Source: Bemisia tabaci (taxonomy: Eukaryota; Arthropoda; Insecta; Hemiptera; Aleyrodidae). From it: a DNA stretch of 64,000 bases. Made by a program: the position numbers and the translations under genes. The notes beneath the pieces were generated by a model. That model searched no databases. It saw nothing but the letters and a program-made list of their open reading frames with translations, and had not been told where the DNA came from. The stretch covers positions 13,715,372 to 13,779,371 of the forward strand of contig NC_092797.1 in the NCBI RefSeq assembly GCF_918797505.1, in the 5' to 3' direction. Below, in pieces: positions 11,514 to 23,148 of this stretch (the first letter of the stretch is position 1; every line of letters begins with the position of its first letter).

Positions 11514-12198
11514 TTTTTAACGTTGATTATATTTAGACATTAGAAGGGCATTTACCTATATCCCTTTTATTGATACTTTGTAAAGATCGCAACATAAGAG
11601 CAGACATTAATATTGAAAGGAGTATTATAGACGTATCCAACAGACAAATACATACATTCACTAGCATAATGACAGTTGAATCAAAATGCGCCACCATTAT
11701 ACAACCTCGAGCATGAGAGTGATATACTATGATTTAACGATTTCATAAGTTGCTGTGTAATATATTGCGAGGAGTGTGAAAAGGGTGATAAATATTATTT
11801 GTTCTCAGTTTTATAAACTTTATCATTGCCAACTGTTCGCACCGAACCCTCATAAATCTCAGATAGAAAAAAAGACATTCCCTGTTTTAACTATTATTTC
11901 CGTTGAAGAAGCAAAAAATATTTTTGATTATGATTCGAGTGTTTGATGACCCAATTGAGTTCTTTTTTTGGCACAAACAACAATTCTCCTGGTTTGGATT
12001 GTGAGAGGCTCTTATTTATCATGAAATATTTCATTTAATTATTATTTTTTATTTTTATTAGAGTAACACAGAGGCTTAACGCGCAAATGACGAGGGCCTA
12101 TTTTTGCCAAATTTTAAGGGTGGGAGGCAAAATCATAGGGAGGAGACCAAATCTGCTGGTTGAAAGCTAGGATGAAAATTTCAATTAATCTGAAGAAT
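11514..12198. other. Unassigned AT-rich DNA
   Basis: No gene or repeat recognised. Confidence 0.5.
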
Positions 12199-12320
12199 CG
12201 TCGTTCCTTTGACGTAAGGGCGTATCTCTACTTCTAAATAAGCCCCGAGAAGCATAGCGTCATATGGACAACAGGGCTCAAGTGGAAATCGAGATACGCC
12301 CTTACGTCAGAGGAACGACG
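12199..12320. repeat. Hairpin V with 29-bp arms
   Basis: The arm cgtcgttcctttgacgtaag (continuing ggcgtatct) at 12199-12227 pairs with agatacgcccttacgtcaga (continuing ggaacgacg) at 12292-12320, with a single mismatch by eye. The loop is about 64 bp. A related word gtacgcccttatgtcag occurs at about 15299. It is probably a miniature inverted-repeat element; no clear target duplication was found. Confidence 0.6.
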
Positions 12321-13486
12321 AAATATGCCTTCAAATCGATCAAACCTAAATGACGGCTCCCAAAAATTAGATTGACGTTAAAATTCAGGGGAGGGTTGCC
12401 CGTCTTGATTACAGTTAATGCAAAATAAGCTAGTTTAATCTGCTCTCATAAAACTATCGATTAGAGCACCTGACCATTGACAATTATTCATAAAATCATA
12501 AAAAAAAAACTGTTCATGTATTGTTTGATGAGAAATAATTGATTAATCAATAAAAATAAACTCTTCATATAAGTGCTGAGTACTTTACTAATGATAAAAA
12601 ATTTAGAAAAATCTCATTCCGTCTTCTGCCTGGAAAACAATTGAAACTGACCAAAGACGGTCGCAAGATCTAAACGTTCTGTACTTTCAATTTTGATCGT
12701 AAAATCTGGTAAGCAAAACGAACATTTCAATTCCTGTAACCTTTCTTTTCAATTTAGCCACACGGACCTTTCAATTTGACAAACCGAATATTGCACTGGA
12801 CGATGACGATCGATTACTTTCGTCTATCGGTGTAGAATTTGAGCCTGAAAAATTAGCTTCATTATATCATAAACTGGCTACCCGGGATCATTCAAAACGC
12901 CTTCAGAGTTTCGTGTAGGCAACACAGCTTTACACCGGAGTTCAAATAGTCGCATCATGGGAGACGTCTCTCAAGCAGCTTTTTGGACACTTCAAAGCGG
13001 TCTTTCACTTAACGATCTACGGTTACGATTATTAAATGAAGCGTGGTCATATTGAATCGCATCACATCGAAATATATTATACTATCTTTATTAAGTACAT
13101 TGAAAAAAAATGTCCTATTCAATATGCCACGATAGGAATTCTCATTTAATCAACCGATAAAAAGCGATCGAACGTCTACTTGAAGTAATGATGGCTAAGA
13201 TAAACGATACCGCCTATCTACAGACTGACGATTTTGCAGCAAAGAGGCGGCCATTTTTGTAAATTAATTATTAAATTTGCAATGTTTCCATTCATTAAAG
13301 CGTCTTTACAGCGTCTTAACAGCGCTCTCGTGCGGAATGGTAAAAACTAAAAACCTCAGCTTGTGTATTTACTGCCGAAGAACGCGACTAAGTCGCTGAC
13401 TCATTTTCGCCAAAATTGTCAGTTAGGCGGTGTTGTTCCTTAGCTCTCAATAAACACTGGAAAACTAACAACAACTGGAAACACTG
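12321..13486. other. Unassigned intergenic DNA
   Basis: No gene, RNA or repeat recognised. Confidence 0.45.
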
Positions 13487-13601
13487 AAAAAATACTCTTG
13501 ATTCGCTCAGATTTTTGCTTAAATCAAAAGGAAATCCGCTCAAATTAAGAGGCTTGGTTCTTGATTTAAGCAAAAATCCGATTGAATCAAGAGTATTTTT
13601 T
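13487..13601. repeat. Hairpin Y with about 41-bp arms
   Basis: The left arm aaaaaatactcttgattcgc (13487 onward, through cagatttttgcttaaatcaa) pairs with the right arm ttgatttaagcaaaaatccg (13561 onward, through attgaatcaagagtatttttt). Two or three mismatches are seen by eye and the loop is about 33 bp. The inverted symmetry explains why both strands show overlapping open frames here; those frames are not treated as genes. Confidence 0.6.
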
Positions 13602-13945
13602 CTCGTCGATGTTTTTAAGAGTCTGGACTCTAGATCCAATGTGTTTTTTCCAGTGAATGGAATGTTCGTTTTAAAGATCACTTGCTGTTTTTTCGAGATA
13701 TTTCTGACACGACATTTACTTAAACATTTCTATTTTCTTCATTTTTCTCATACTTTTAAAAATTTCCCAGCGTATACATTTTTTTGTGAACTCTTCAAAG
13801 TGCAAAGAAAAGTCACGAACAATTACATGTGATGACAATGAATCTGCAATGTGGGGAAAAAAAAGATACGATTTTTTTTCAGCTCCGCCGATAAAATCAG
13901 TTAAGAACGCCAGGGTCGTAATTTCCAGAGCTGCGGTAAGTAAAA

Positions 13946-14110
13946 CAGTGGCGTGGCGTGAATGGCGATACATCGATTGTTATGCCATTTAAACCTATGG
14001 TAAAGAATCGATTATTAAGGAGTTCGCTGCGAACACCCTGTCTATCGATCCTTTTCCATAGGTTTAAATGACATAACAATCGATACATCGCAATTCACGC
14101 CACGCCACTG
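13946..14110 (+). mobile_element. Family A hAT-like MITE, copy 2 (14-bp flanking repeats)
   Basis: Perfect family ends cagtggcgtggcgtg and cacgccacgccactg enclose the typical interior (ctatggtaaagaatcgatta, gcgaacaccctgtctatcga). The immediate flanks are identical for 14 bases, tgcggtaagtaaaa at 13932-13945 and 14111-14124, instead of the 8 bp seen around other copies. No coding capacity. The intact ends and long perfect flanks suggest a young insertion. Confidence 0.9.
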
Positions 14111-14124
14111 TGCGGTAAGTAAAA

Positions 14125-14729
14125 AGGTGCGAAGGGAGGACAAAATAGCTGACTAATTTATAAATTCAAACCTGGAAATGCAATTGCCAACTTGGTGATG
14201 AAAAAAGTTGGAGACGTGCGCGGTCATTTAGATTAAAAGAGGTTTCAGTGATTTTCAGCGAAAAATTAACCTCGCGAACGGCGACCCTTGGCGTGCGGCC
14301 AGAATTAGATCACGAGGGAGCTATCGACAAGTTTACTGTGCACAATAGTGAGCGCGCTGGCTTGAGACCCTTCTAATTTTCTGCGCGACAAAAATTATCC
14401 AGACTTGCGAATAATTAAAGAGGCTGAGGAACTCTCCGAAACTCGCTCCGTAATCGATAAACGCGGTGATAAGTAATTCGAAGGTCAAAATCGGAATATG
14501 CGTGCCTCATGGTAAGGTTTAAAAATCTGAAAGTATGCTTTATTTTTTTAATTAATAATGTGGCTAAGCAACTATCGGGTTCTTAACATTAACTTTTTTT
14601 ACGGGGAACGAGGAGTTAGCCCGATACCCCAACCACCAACCTTGAGGACCAGAATTTGATTTCGGAGTTATTTCTCCTAAACAGGTTTTTTTTGCTTCAG
14701 CTTTAGAACCCTCCCTAGTGGAAGTCCAC
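14125..14729. other. Unassigned intergenic DNA
   Basis: No gene or repeat recognised; ordinary mixed-composition sequence. Confidence 0.45.
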
Positions 14730-14920
14730 CTTGTGCAGGTCCGTGCGGCGGAAGGCTAGGTCCGTGCAAGTCCCCGTCACCTCGTGCAGCCATCTGCGAA
14801 GGATGGGATTCCCGAAATTATGCCTTTGTTTCGCTTCCCTCTGCACGGACTCACGGGAGGTGACGGGGACTAGCCTTCCGCCGCACGGACCTAGCCTTCC
14901 GCCGCACGGACCTGCACAAG
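14730..14920. repeat. GC-rich hairpin Q with internally repeated arms
   Basis: The left arm cttgtgcaggtccgtgcggc, continuing ggaaggctaggtccgtgc and gtccccgtcacctc, pairs with the right arm at about 14857-14920. The right arm contains the block tagccttccgccgcacggac twice where the left arm has it once, so one arm gained a repeat unit. An open frame across it (14731-15150) mirrors the symmetry and has no domain. It is probably a foldback element or an inverted duplication. Confidence 0.65.
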
Positions 14921-17178
14921 TCTGCCAACGCCCTTTGAGGCAGGGGCTCCCAGCTGGGATCCTCAGGATTGCTGAACCTGCGACACTACAGTCCTCCATA
15001 CGGTCAAGAAGAAGCGATTTGCCGGGAGAACTCTGGCAGGATCGCTATCAGTGGCGGTATTGGGTGTCACAGAGCGCACAAAAGCGCTATAAGAGCGACA
15101 TGTTAGTTAGTGGTTATGTTGCCATAATATCTCTATGGACCTTTTTGTGATTGCCTTTGTATAAAAGAAGAGAAGTTACAACATATTTCAAACGCAACAG
15201 AATCGTGACTTGCGAAAACCGCTAATGTCCATTTTTCAAGTTTCCAGTTTTGTTTTGTATTGATAACACTTTTCAAGATTTGGAATATTCATGAAAGTAC
15301 GCCCTTATGTCAGCCAGGCGAAGATTTTATCCCAGTACGCTCTGGAGGTCTAAAAATATCACTTTAGGTAATCATAAAAATGTGCAGTTCCATCTTTGTT
15401 AAATTTTCATCGAGGCATCGTCTCTATTGTTTCTCTCCTCCTCTTAACATCATTACATTTTCAGTTGCATTAACCGTTATCATCATCATCGTCATCGTCG
15501 TCGTAATATCATAATTATCAGTATGGTTATTATTCATGCTCCCACTGCTCATCCTGACAGAGTCTGTTGTATCTAATTACGCAAAATGGCTGCGCGGATT
15601 GGCGGCGACTGCCCGGGAAAATTCCGAGCCTCATTTTTCACCAGTTAAATTTCACCTCGCCCGACCGCGGCGCGTGACAGTTCATGACCGGGATTTTATT
15701 CACGCTGAAAATTAAAACAGTAATTGATCAAGCAATTAATCTTCGTTGCCGAGGATCGCCATGTCGTCGTGTTTACAACAAAAGCTCACTTTATGAAAAC
15801 AACCCTTCGATTGACCGACAAAAGTTATACGAGACGGATCAATTTGACCCAACTTAGGACTTTCCGCTTAAAGATGGTTTGGGCATCTAAGCATTCTTCT
15901 CTGAGGATACTGAATTAAAATAATTTCTAATTCACCACGCTTACGGACTGCTTTTCGGTATTTTTATTTTACGTTTTGGACATAAAAATTGATATATGAC
16001 TACCATGTTACATCAAAACGCTAACTCCTACGATTGTTTTAAAGTGATGGGGGCATCCTGATTTTCAAATGTTGTCCTTTAAAGCAAGCAAAATTACGAA
16101 ATATAGGTAACGGTATTTATTAAGAAAAGTTTTTTCTTGAATTTTCCCAGTTATCAAATGATCAATCAAATTTTAATTGTTGACTCATGGCATGCTTATC
16201 CAATAGCCGTGTGTTGGTTTTTCAAATTTATTTATTCCTTAAATGGATGAAAAATAGAATTTCATTTTGATTGGAATCAGTTCCATTCGTAACCCTGCAA
16301 TGAACTTTACTTTCTGTATTGAAAAGGCTTTAAAATTGGAGAAGACTGCAGTTGCAACGTGAAAATGAAAGCTCAAATTAATTCCACGCCATCTGTGTCT
16401 GATAATTCAACCGAAATAATACGATTCAAATCAGACAGAAAATCGCGACTAAGAGAATCTCAATCATTTGTCTGGAGATTTTCCATGATTGCAACTTGAT
16501 CTCTCGTAGTCTCTTCTCTCTGTCATTCTCCTCCTCTTCCTTCCCTCGCCTCTCTCTTTCTATCTCCTTATCTGTTCTTTTCTTTTTTAATGATTGGGCC
16601 AGGTGTATTAATAATAAAACATTTTCAGTATAAATTAATTTTCTAATATTTCGTTTAGAAGATTCTGTACCTCTATTCCCTTGAAACGTCACACTGTATT
16701 CTAATTTGAATCATAAAAATCGAATATTGCTTCAGCTCAATTATTTTTAGTTATAATAGAAGAAGAGCTTTGTAAAATCCACACTCTACGCCATTCGCAA
16801 GAAACGTTGAACATAGCGCAAAACGAAACCGCTGCGCTGTCAAAAAAATAAACGTTGATTGCAAAATGTGGTCCATACAACGATAGTCCACATATATGGT
16901 GTGGAATGAACTTATCGTCTTTTTCTTTACATAAGAACGTAAGTACATTCCAATGTTGCCGACTTTACCCTGCTCGCAAATTAAATTTTTATAAGGAAGA
17001 TCTTAAGCATCGCTAACTGAAAATTTCACTGATTTTCGTGAAAAATCTCGTGCAAAATTCGGACAAATTTTGGACAAAAACTTCACAGGAATGTTCTCGT
17101 ATAAAAATTGAATTTTCAGTCAAGTTTGCAACTTTGGAATGAAGTTACGTTCCTTTGTCCGATAAACGACGTTATGAT

Positions 17179-17228
<50 letters not shown>

Positions 17229-17263
17229 GTATTCTGATGTTTGATTTTACCCTTGTGTGGTGA
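14921..17263. other. Unassigned DNA with microsatellite, weak inverted repeat and 45-T run
   Basis: A (atc/gtc)n trinucleotide stretch lies at about 15478-15513. A weak inverted repeat brackets about 16915-17165 (ttatcgtc...gaacgtaagtacattccaat versus gaatgaagttacgttccttt...gataaac). A pure T run spans 17181-17225. No gene is supported. Confidence 0.45.
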
Positions 17264-17428
17264 CAGTGGCGTGGCGTGAATTGCGATGTATCGATTGTTC
17301 TGCTACTTAAACCTATGGTAAGGAATCGATTATTAAGGTGTTCGCTGCGAACGCCCTGTTTATCGATCATTTTCCATAGGTTTAAATGGCATATCAATCG
17401 ATATATTGCAAAGCACGCCACGCCACTG
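17264..17428 (+). mobile_element. Family A hAT-like MITE, copy 3
   Basis: Perfect ends cagtggcgtggcgtg and cacgccacgccactg, with interior landmarks ctatggtaaggaatcgatta and gcgaacgccctgtttatcg. The flanks tgtggtga and gtgcaatc do not match, so no target duplication survives. It may have recombined with another copy or lost one flank. Confidence 0.85.
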
Positions 17429-18169
17429 GTGCAATCCATCATCAGGTTAAACGCAATCGCTGATATTCCCACAATCCGCTCATCACGATTTTCGAGCGAT
17501 TTCTTTCGAGAGAAATCACCGACGAAAGTTTCCGCGAGCCCCATTGTTCATTTTCAAAATCATATTTGAGCTAACAATGAGGAGCAACAGGAATTAAAAA
17601 GGAGAGGCGGAGACTCGAAGACATACTTGGGGAGGGGGGGAACTACTCCGGCTTGCGGCAGTGAGGAATGACTGTCTAGAGCTTCGAGAGAACGACGAAC
17701 CTGCGCGGGGTTTCCGGCGGGAGATAGGCGGTTTTGGGTGGGCGGTGGGCGGCGTCGCGGCTGTTTCGGAGCAAAGACGGGACCCCGCGGGATTAGAGTC
17801 TTTCCGATGTAATGACTTGGGTCTCGGCGGGACAATCACGAAATAGGAGGAAATAATTGATTCCGCCGGAAAACTCGGTAGATTATGGACCGAGGTTGTG
17901 TATCAATATTGATTCTGCGTCATTTTTCAGTCTCCGTCAATACAAGCCGCTTTGCTGTCCGGACGACTGGGAGCGGGAAGCGCTTATTTTTAGAGACCTC
18001 ATTAATAAGTGGGCCTATTTGTTCTTCCGCCCCCGCTACGCCGCGATGCCTCGTAAGCCCGAGCGATGTTATCGAAACCACCGCGGTGGGGTGGGCTCCT
18101 GAACTGCCGTGCTCCTCATGAAAAAACTAGCTCCATGAGAGTGACTCAACAAGACTTCGTTTTCTGAAT
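17429..18169. other. GC-richer unassigned DNA
   Basis: Locally GC-rich (17640-17850), with overlapping short open frames in several phases, the pattern expected from composition rather than coding. No domain is recognised. Confidence 0.4.
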
Positions 18170-18485
18170 AAGTTGAGGAATTTGAGGAAGGAGAAGAAAA
18201 GAGAGAAAGGAAGAAAAAATAGAAGGGAAGAAAAAGAGGAGAAAAAAAGGAGGGAAGAAAAAAGAAGAGGGAAGAAAAAAGAGGAGGAAAGAAAAGATGG
18301 AGGGGAGAAAAGAAGGAGGGAAGAAAAAATAGGACGGAAGAAAAAAGAGGAGGAAAAAAAAGAAGGAGGGAAGAAAAAAGAGGACGGAAGAAAGAAGAGG
18401 AGTAAAAAAAGATGGACAGGAAGGAAGAGGAACAGGAATTGAGGCCGAAAAAGAGAAAGGAGAAAGAGAAAAAGAAAAAGGGGGA
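18170..18485 (+). repeat. Polypurine (GA-rich) tract of about 300 bp
   Basis: The plus strand is almost entirely A and G, built from degenerate words such as gaggaaggagaag and ggagggaagaaaaaa, with rare pyrimidine interruptions. The minus strand gives apparent Ser/Phe-rich open frames, which are low-complexity artefacts. Such mirror-rich purine tracts can adopt triplex structure (known for the class). Confidence 0.8.
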
Positions 18486-18629
18486 AGAAGCTTTCGGCTT
18501 TGGCAAAAAGTTGTGTGATCCCCAGAAGTTAGTTTCACGCTAGAACTTATACACCTCCACACTACAAGTGAAGGGCCCCGAAGATAATCTGTCTTTGCTC
18601 ACATGTTTTTAGCAGAGAAGTCTTGTGGT

Positions 18630-18845
18630 CAAAGAGCAAAACAACGTACCTCCATTGTGGTGTCTCAAAATTTTCACTGCTATTTTCTCTTTTTTGATAG
18701 ACACGAACCAATTTAATACCTCGAAATTCATACGGAATATTCTGTTAATAGAGAGGAGCACGAAGATGAAGTTTTCAAGAAATTACATTAACTCAGTTTT
18801 CCAAAGAAACAATAAAGTTTTAAAAATCGATGGAAGAAGCCGATA
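18630..18845 (+). repeat. Family T dispersed repeat, copy 1
   Basis: Shares ordered, diverged blocks with about 42100-42320: acctccattgtggtgt, cggaatattct, the variant aagaaattacattaactc, and a common spacing of about 200 bp. Neither copy has terminal inverted repeats or a clear frame. It could be an old non-LTR or DNA transposon fragment; class unknown. Confidence 0.5.
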
Positions 18846-18849
18846 GAGC

Positions 18850-19000
18850 ACTTAGGGTCACATCAGTCATCTTGGATTCTCGAATTTTGATAATTTGACT
18901 TGGGATTCGAGTTATCCGTCAAAAAATTCCACCGGCGCGGCGCCAAGTTTCACCAAAATCGATCAAACAGGAACAGAGATAGCATTTTAGGCTACGTCCG
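18850..19000 (-). repeat. Family R dispersed repeat, reverse copy
   Basis: The reverse complement matches 47476-47600: gctatctctgttcctgtttg, atcgattttggtgaaacttg, attttttgacgg and aatccaagatg in the same order. Part of a repeat that is tandem at 47.5 kb. No coding function seen. Confidence 0.55.
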
Positions 19001-20459
19001 CCATTTTAAACTCTCGACTTTGTGAAATTTCACTGAAAATTCGATTTTCTCGTGAAAACATACCCTTTGATTCATGACAGGCGCGATCAAAGACTATAAA
19101 CGTCTTCCCTTCGCGGGATTTCCCCCTCAACAAGTTTCCCTTCAGGAGGGATACATTCATTGGCCACATTAATTATGATAACTTTTCCTATTTAAATCGA
19201 TCGAGGCTTAAATTTTTGTTACGGGGATAATAGGCATTTAACATGCATTATATAACTTAAAGTACAGCAATTAACAGGCTGACAGGTCTTATTTGGAGGG
19301 GCAATTTACTGGAGTTAGGTTCCAACCTAAGGATACAACTATTTAAACTTTGGTGTGTTGCACAGTATCACACGTATTTGAAGGCGTTTTATATTGGTGC
19401 AACCGCGATCTACGGAGGATGTGTTGACTCAGGGTGCTATTAGCTCTGTATACGTCGAATGTAAAATAATAAGTAATTTTCATATGTTAGTGTCACGGAG
19501 ACCTAAAAATGACATTTTTGGTTAAAATAAAGTATTCGATTTATATTAAACAAAAGTTGAAAGTATTAATTTTTTTATGCCGAGAAGTTTCTTTGCCACG
19601 TCAAAGACAGTTAGGCGGTGCCGATGATGCCGACTGCTCTTATGGAAAATAAGATGAAAAACATTGCAAGTAATGTTTTCACTGCTATTTTGTGCGTCAT
19701 TTAAACATGTGAGCAAGTTTTACAAAAATCGGTTGGACAGAGACAGACGCATAAGTACGTGGGAATTTTTTTCAACATCCTATTTCCTCTGATTTAATCG
19801 AATACCGCAAATTTTGGATTGAGTCCCCTATACCTTATTAATATGCACTTTTTATTATGTTTGGTGATACAAAACTCTCAGAATAACTCCTCGGCTTTGT
19901 AACACGCCATAGAAAATAACAGTCTATTAGTAACGAAACTGAATGAATTTTGCATTACACGCACCACTTGAATTTCTTTCGATGATCGATATCTAGATTA
20001 ATATAGGAGGTAGAAACTTGGCGTTTGGATGGATCCTATTATGATTTGCTAATCTTAACCATCTTAATCAAGCTAAAAACATCAAAAAAAGATTCTAAAG
20101 TCAGCGTAGCTTACTCTTTCATCTTTGTTGGGCTGCGTTAAAGCATCATTTAAAGAAATTTACATGTATCTAATGCAACGTTGCGGAGAAGACTATTTCA
20201 ATGCTCTTTTAAGTAGCACTCCAATGCCGCGAAGCAAAACGTCGTGACGGTTTGTGGGAGTCTTTTAAGAAGGGAATTTACGAAAGCGGCATTCTACGAA
20301 TCCCATACATATTCCAATTTTCAATTTACTTCCCTCCTCTGGACGAAAAGCTGACGTGCTCTCAGGTAGGTGCTTAAAGCAGAGCCACCAAAAATTTAGA
20401 GAAAAGGGCGACGTCAGCCACTCCTCACTCCATCATCAAGGAACGTCAGCCGGCGTATT
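19001..20459. other. Unassigned DNA with a degenerate D-like core
   Basis: The interval 19335-19392 (ggatacaactatttaaac, then gtgttgcacagtatcaca and atttgaaggcgtttt) resembles the family D core and 47.36 kb. Nothing else was recognised. No gene is supported. Confidence 0.4.
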
Positions 20460-20711
20460 CCCCGTGCTAAGGAATAACGTCGTATGAGCCTTCAGACGTT
20501 GCCAAGTTTTTTCCAATAAAAACCGAATTTACGGGGAGAATTGTGAATATTGTTTACCAAAATTTTCAGACAATTTTGTACGCGATTTAATCTAAAATAT
20601 CTGAAAATTTAAATGAAAAATATGCACGAATGTTGTCGAAAATACATGTTTTATGAAGGGGAATTTGGCAGCTCTCGAATGTTCATACGGCGTTCTCCCT
20701 TAGCACGGCAG
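20460..20711. mobile_element. Family B MITE, copy 2 (4-bp target duplication tatt)
   Basis: The left end cccc-gtgctaaggaataac is slightly eroded; the right end is cccttagcacggcag. Internal inverted blocks ccttcagacgttgccaag and tttggcagctctcgaatgtt are typical. The flanks are tatt at 20456-20459 and 20712-20715. It is closest to the copy at 55324, sharing aaaaaccgaatt and aaaatacatgttttat. Confidence 0.75.
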
Positions 20712-20715
20712 TATT

Positions 20716-21258
20716 CCCCCGTTTTATTTTTCATTTTTCGGCAGACTCTGTGTGTTTATAAACCAGAGAGTTAGAATGCGCCGAGGTGCATTTGACGGAG
20801 AGCGAAATTAATGGAATGCCGCTGACAGTTCGCTCGACGTTAAATTCCATTCAGGTCTCGAAAAGAGGAAAGAGCGAGGAGGAAGAAAAAAATGACAGGG
20901 AGATAAGCGAGGATAAGTTGAAATAAAAAGTGTCAAGGGAGGGACAGGCACAAGCCATGAAAGAACCGTACACTCACGCACTGCTAGATAACATTAAAAT
21001 GTTTTTTATTAACTCGCCTAACATCTCTTTTTAACTTTTGAGTTTTATGTCGCAGTTTATTATCTACTTTCCATAGCTTATGCGCAGGTGAGCGAGTTTC
21101 CCATAGTGGAGGCTCCTTTTTTTGAAGCCTACATGAAAAGGAAGAGACAAATAGCCACGAGTAAGCTATCTGTTGAAATGTAGACCGATATTTGACTGTA
21201 TCCTGAGGATGGGGACGATTTCATTTTGAGAGGGGGATTTACTGGTGTACTCGTTACT
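20716..21258. other. Unassigned intergenic DNA
   Basis: Purine-rich around 20865-20945; otherwise nothing recognised. Confidence 0.45.
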
Positions 21259-21397
21259 TGGACTGCATTTTGAAATAAGGAACCACAATTTGTGACTCAT
21301 CCGTAAAAGCATCTATCTGCATTGAGAAACTAATGGCAAATACGTCGTTTCTTAAATGAGCCAGAAATAGTAGTTCCTTATTGCCAAATAAAGTCCA
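21259..21397. mobile_element. Family H miniature foldback, copy 2
   Basis: The arms tggactgcattttgaaataa (continuing ggaaccacaatttgtgactcat) and atgagccagaaatagtagtt (continuing ccttattgcc...aagtcca) are reverse complements with several mismatches. The interior aaactaatggcaaatacg is diverged from the other copies. Non-coding. Confidence 0.65.
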
Positions 21398-21511
21398 TTT
21401 GGTCAGTGGGACTTTCTATGATGACAAGAGCCAAAGTCAATCTAAATGCATATATAGGGCAGTACACGGCTCGGTAATCCGAGGAACATACAATTGTAAT
21501 TAATTGTTGGT

Positions 21512-21602
21512 TGGTACTCACATTCCTTTTTTCGCCAGATGCGAATTTTTCGGTTGTCAACTTCACATCGGGCGAAAAAGGAAATGTGAGTATCATGAGA
21601 CA
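21512..21602. repeat. Hairpin W
   Basis: Left arm gttggtactcacattccttt, continuing tttcgccagatg, pairs with catcgggcgaaaaaggaaat, continuing gtgagtatcatgagac. Arms are about 32 bp with few mismatches and a loop of about 25 bp. It overlaps a minus-strand open frame with no known domain. Confidence 0.55.
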
Positions 21603-22327
21603 ACCCGATAAAGAAAAAAGAAACATAATTGTGAGTTTCTTAACTGTGACGGATTTGTAATATAGGAATAAATATGATCATAAATATTCTTTTTAGATTC
21701 ATGAATATTTTTCTACGCTTTTTCATGAAGTTTATGGGTTCGGAAGCTCGAAAATTGAACAATATGTTAACGCTCTTGTTGTTATCTTCCTTGAAATGGT
21801 GGGAAAGAGACAGACACCCTTGGTAAGAATTTCGGGAGACAGCTACGCCGCAATTTTCATCAACTACTCGTGCTCCATGGATGGCCGTGTTGCATATTCA
21901 AATAAATGAAGGCGTTTCGGGCGCTATGCTCTCAGAATAATGTTCGTCACATGCATCAAGTAACTTAAGGCATTGTAATTAGGTCAATGAGCAAGCAATG
22001 TGACACTAAGGACTTAAGGAGATACAAAGGCTAGAAGACACTGACACAATTTTACGTCGTTAACTTAAAAGGCAAACTTTTTAGGCAGAAAATGTAGTCG
22101 AGATTAGCACGGATCGCATTTTACGCCAGTATTTTTCAAGTTCGACCCTCCTTGATCCCATCTTACACCTGCTATTTAGGAAGAAAAAACTGTTTAAAGT
22201 TTAGAAAATACGTAGAGGTTCAGTAGAGGTTCATGACTCGACACGAGTTAACTGTGACTCCAATGTGACTAAGGCCCTAGAAGGAGTTAAAAGTTTGATC
22301 TTTCACGCAAAATGCCGGCACTCTCGC
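21603..22327. other. Unassigned DNA with a degenerate D-like core
   Basis: Bases 21865-21935 (actcgtgctccatggatggc, cgtgttgcatat, aatgaaggcg) echo the family D core. Otherwise nothing recognised. Confidence 0.4.
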
Positions 22328-23146
22328 GCAGGGTGGCCTTAAACGTAGAAAGTAAATGAAAGACTTGACATTTCACAAGGTTGTGAAATATTTCATGAAA
22401 TTTCATAGGGCTGTAAAATATTTCAAGAAATTTCACAGGGCTGCGAAATATTTCACAGGAAATTTCACAGGGCTGTGAAACATTTCACGGGGGTTTCACA
22501 GATCTGTGAAACATTTCACAGGGATTTCACAGATCTGTGAAACATTTCACAGGGGTTTCACAGATCTGTGAAACATTTCACAGGGATTTCACAGATCTGT
22601 GAAACATTTCATAGGGATTTCACAGATCTGTGAAACATTTCACAGGGATTTCACAGATCTGTGAAACATTTCACAGGGATTTCACAGATCTGTGAAACAT
22701 TTCACAGGGATTTCACAGATCTGTGAAACATTTCACAGGGATTTCACAGATCTGTGAAACATTTCACAGGGATTTCACAGATCTGTGAAACATTTCACAG
22801 GGATTTCACAGATCTGTGAAACATTTCACAGGGATTTCACAGATCTGTGAAATATTTCACAGGGATTTCACAGATCTGTGAAATATTTCACAGATCTGTG
22901 AAATATTTCACAGGGTTTTACAGATCTGTGAAATATTTCACAGGGATTTCACAGATTTGTGACATATTGCACAGAAATTTCACAGGGCTGTGAAATATTT
23001 CAAGAAATTTCACAGGAAATTTCACAAGGCTGTGAAATATTTCATGAAATTTCACACGGCTGTGTAATATTTTATGAAATTTCACACGGATGAAATATTT
23101 CACGTGAAATTTCAAGATTTTACTTTTCATGAAATTTTGCCACCTT
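22328..23146. repeat. Palindromic 31-bp minisatellite, about 15 regular plus degenerate units
   Basis: The regular core (about 22500-22960) repeats a 31-bp unit, gatctgtgaaacatttcaca plus gggatttcaca. Each unit holds the perfect palindrome tttcacagatctgtgaaa. The edges (22365-22500 and 22960-23130) are degenerate with ctgtgaaatatttcatgaaa words. The whole array is bracketed by imperfect inverted repeats, gcagggtggc (22328-22337) and gccaccttgc (about 23139-23148), suggesting an element that amplified internally. The minus-strand open frame here is repeat-derived and not a gene. Confidence 0.9.
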
Positions 23147-23148
23147 GC

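Noticed and set aside
18069..18562. Two Ser/Phe-rich minus-strand frames
   Set aside because: Direct consequence of the polypurine tract; not protein-like.
22328..23146. CRISPR array
   Set aside because: Units are contiguous 31-bp tandem repeats without unique spacers, in a eukaryotic context.
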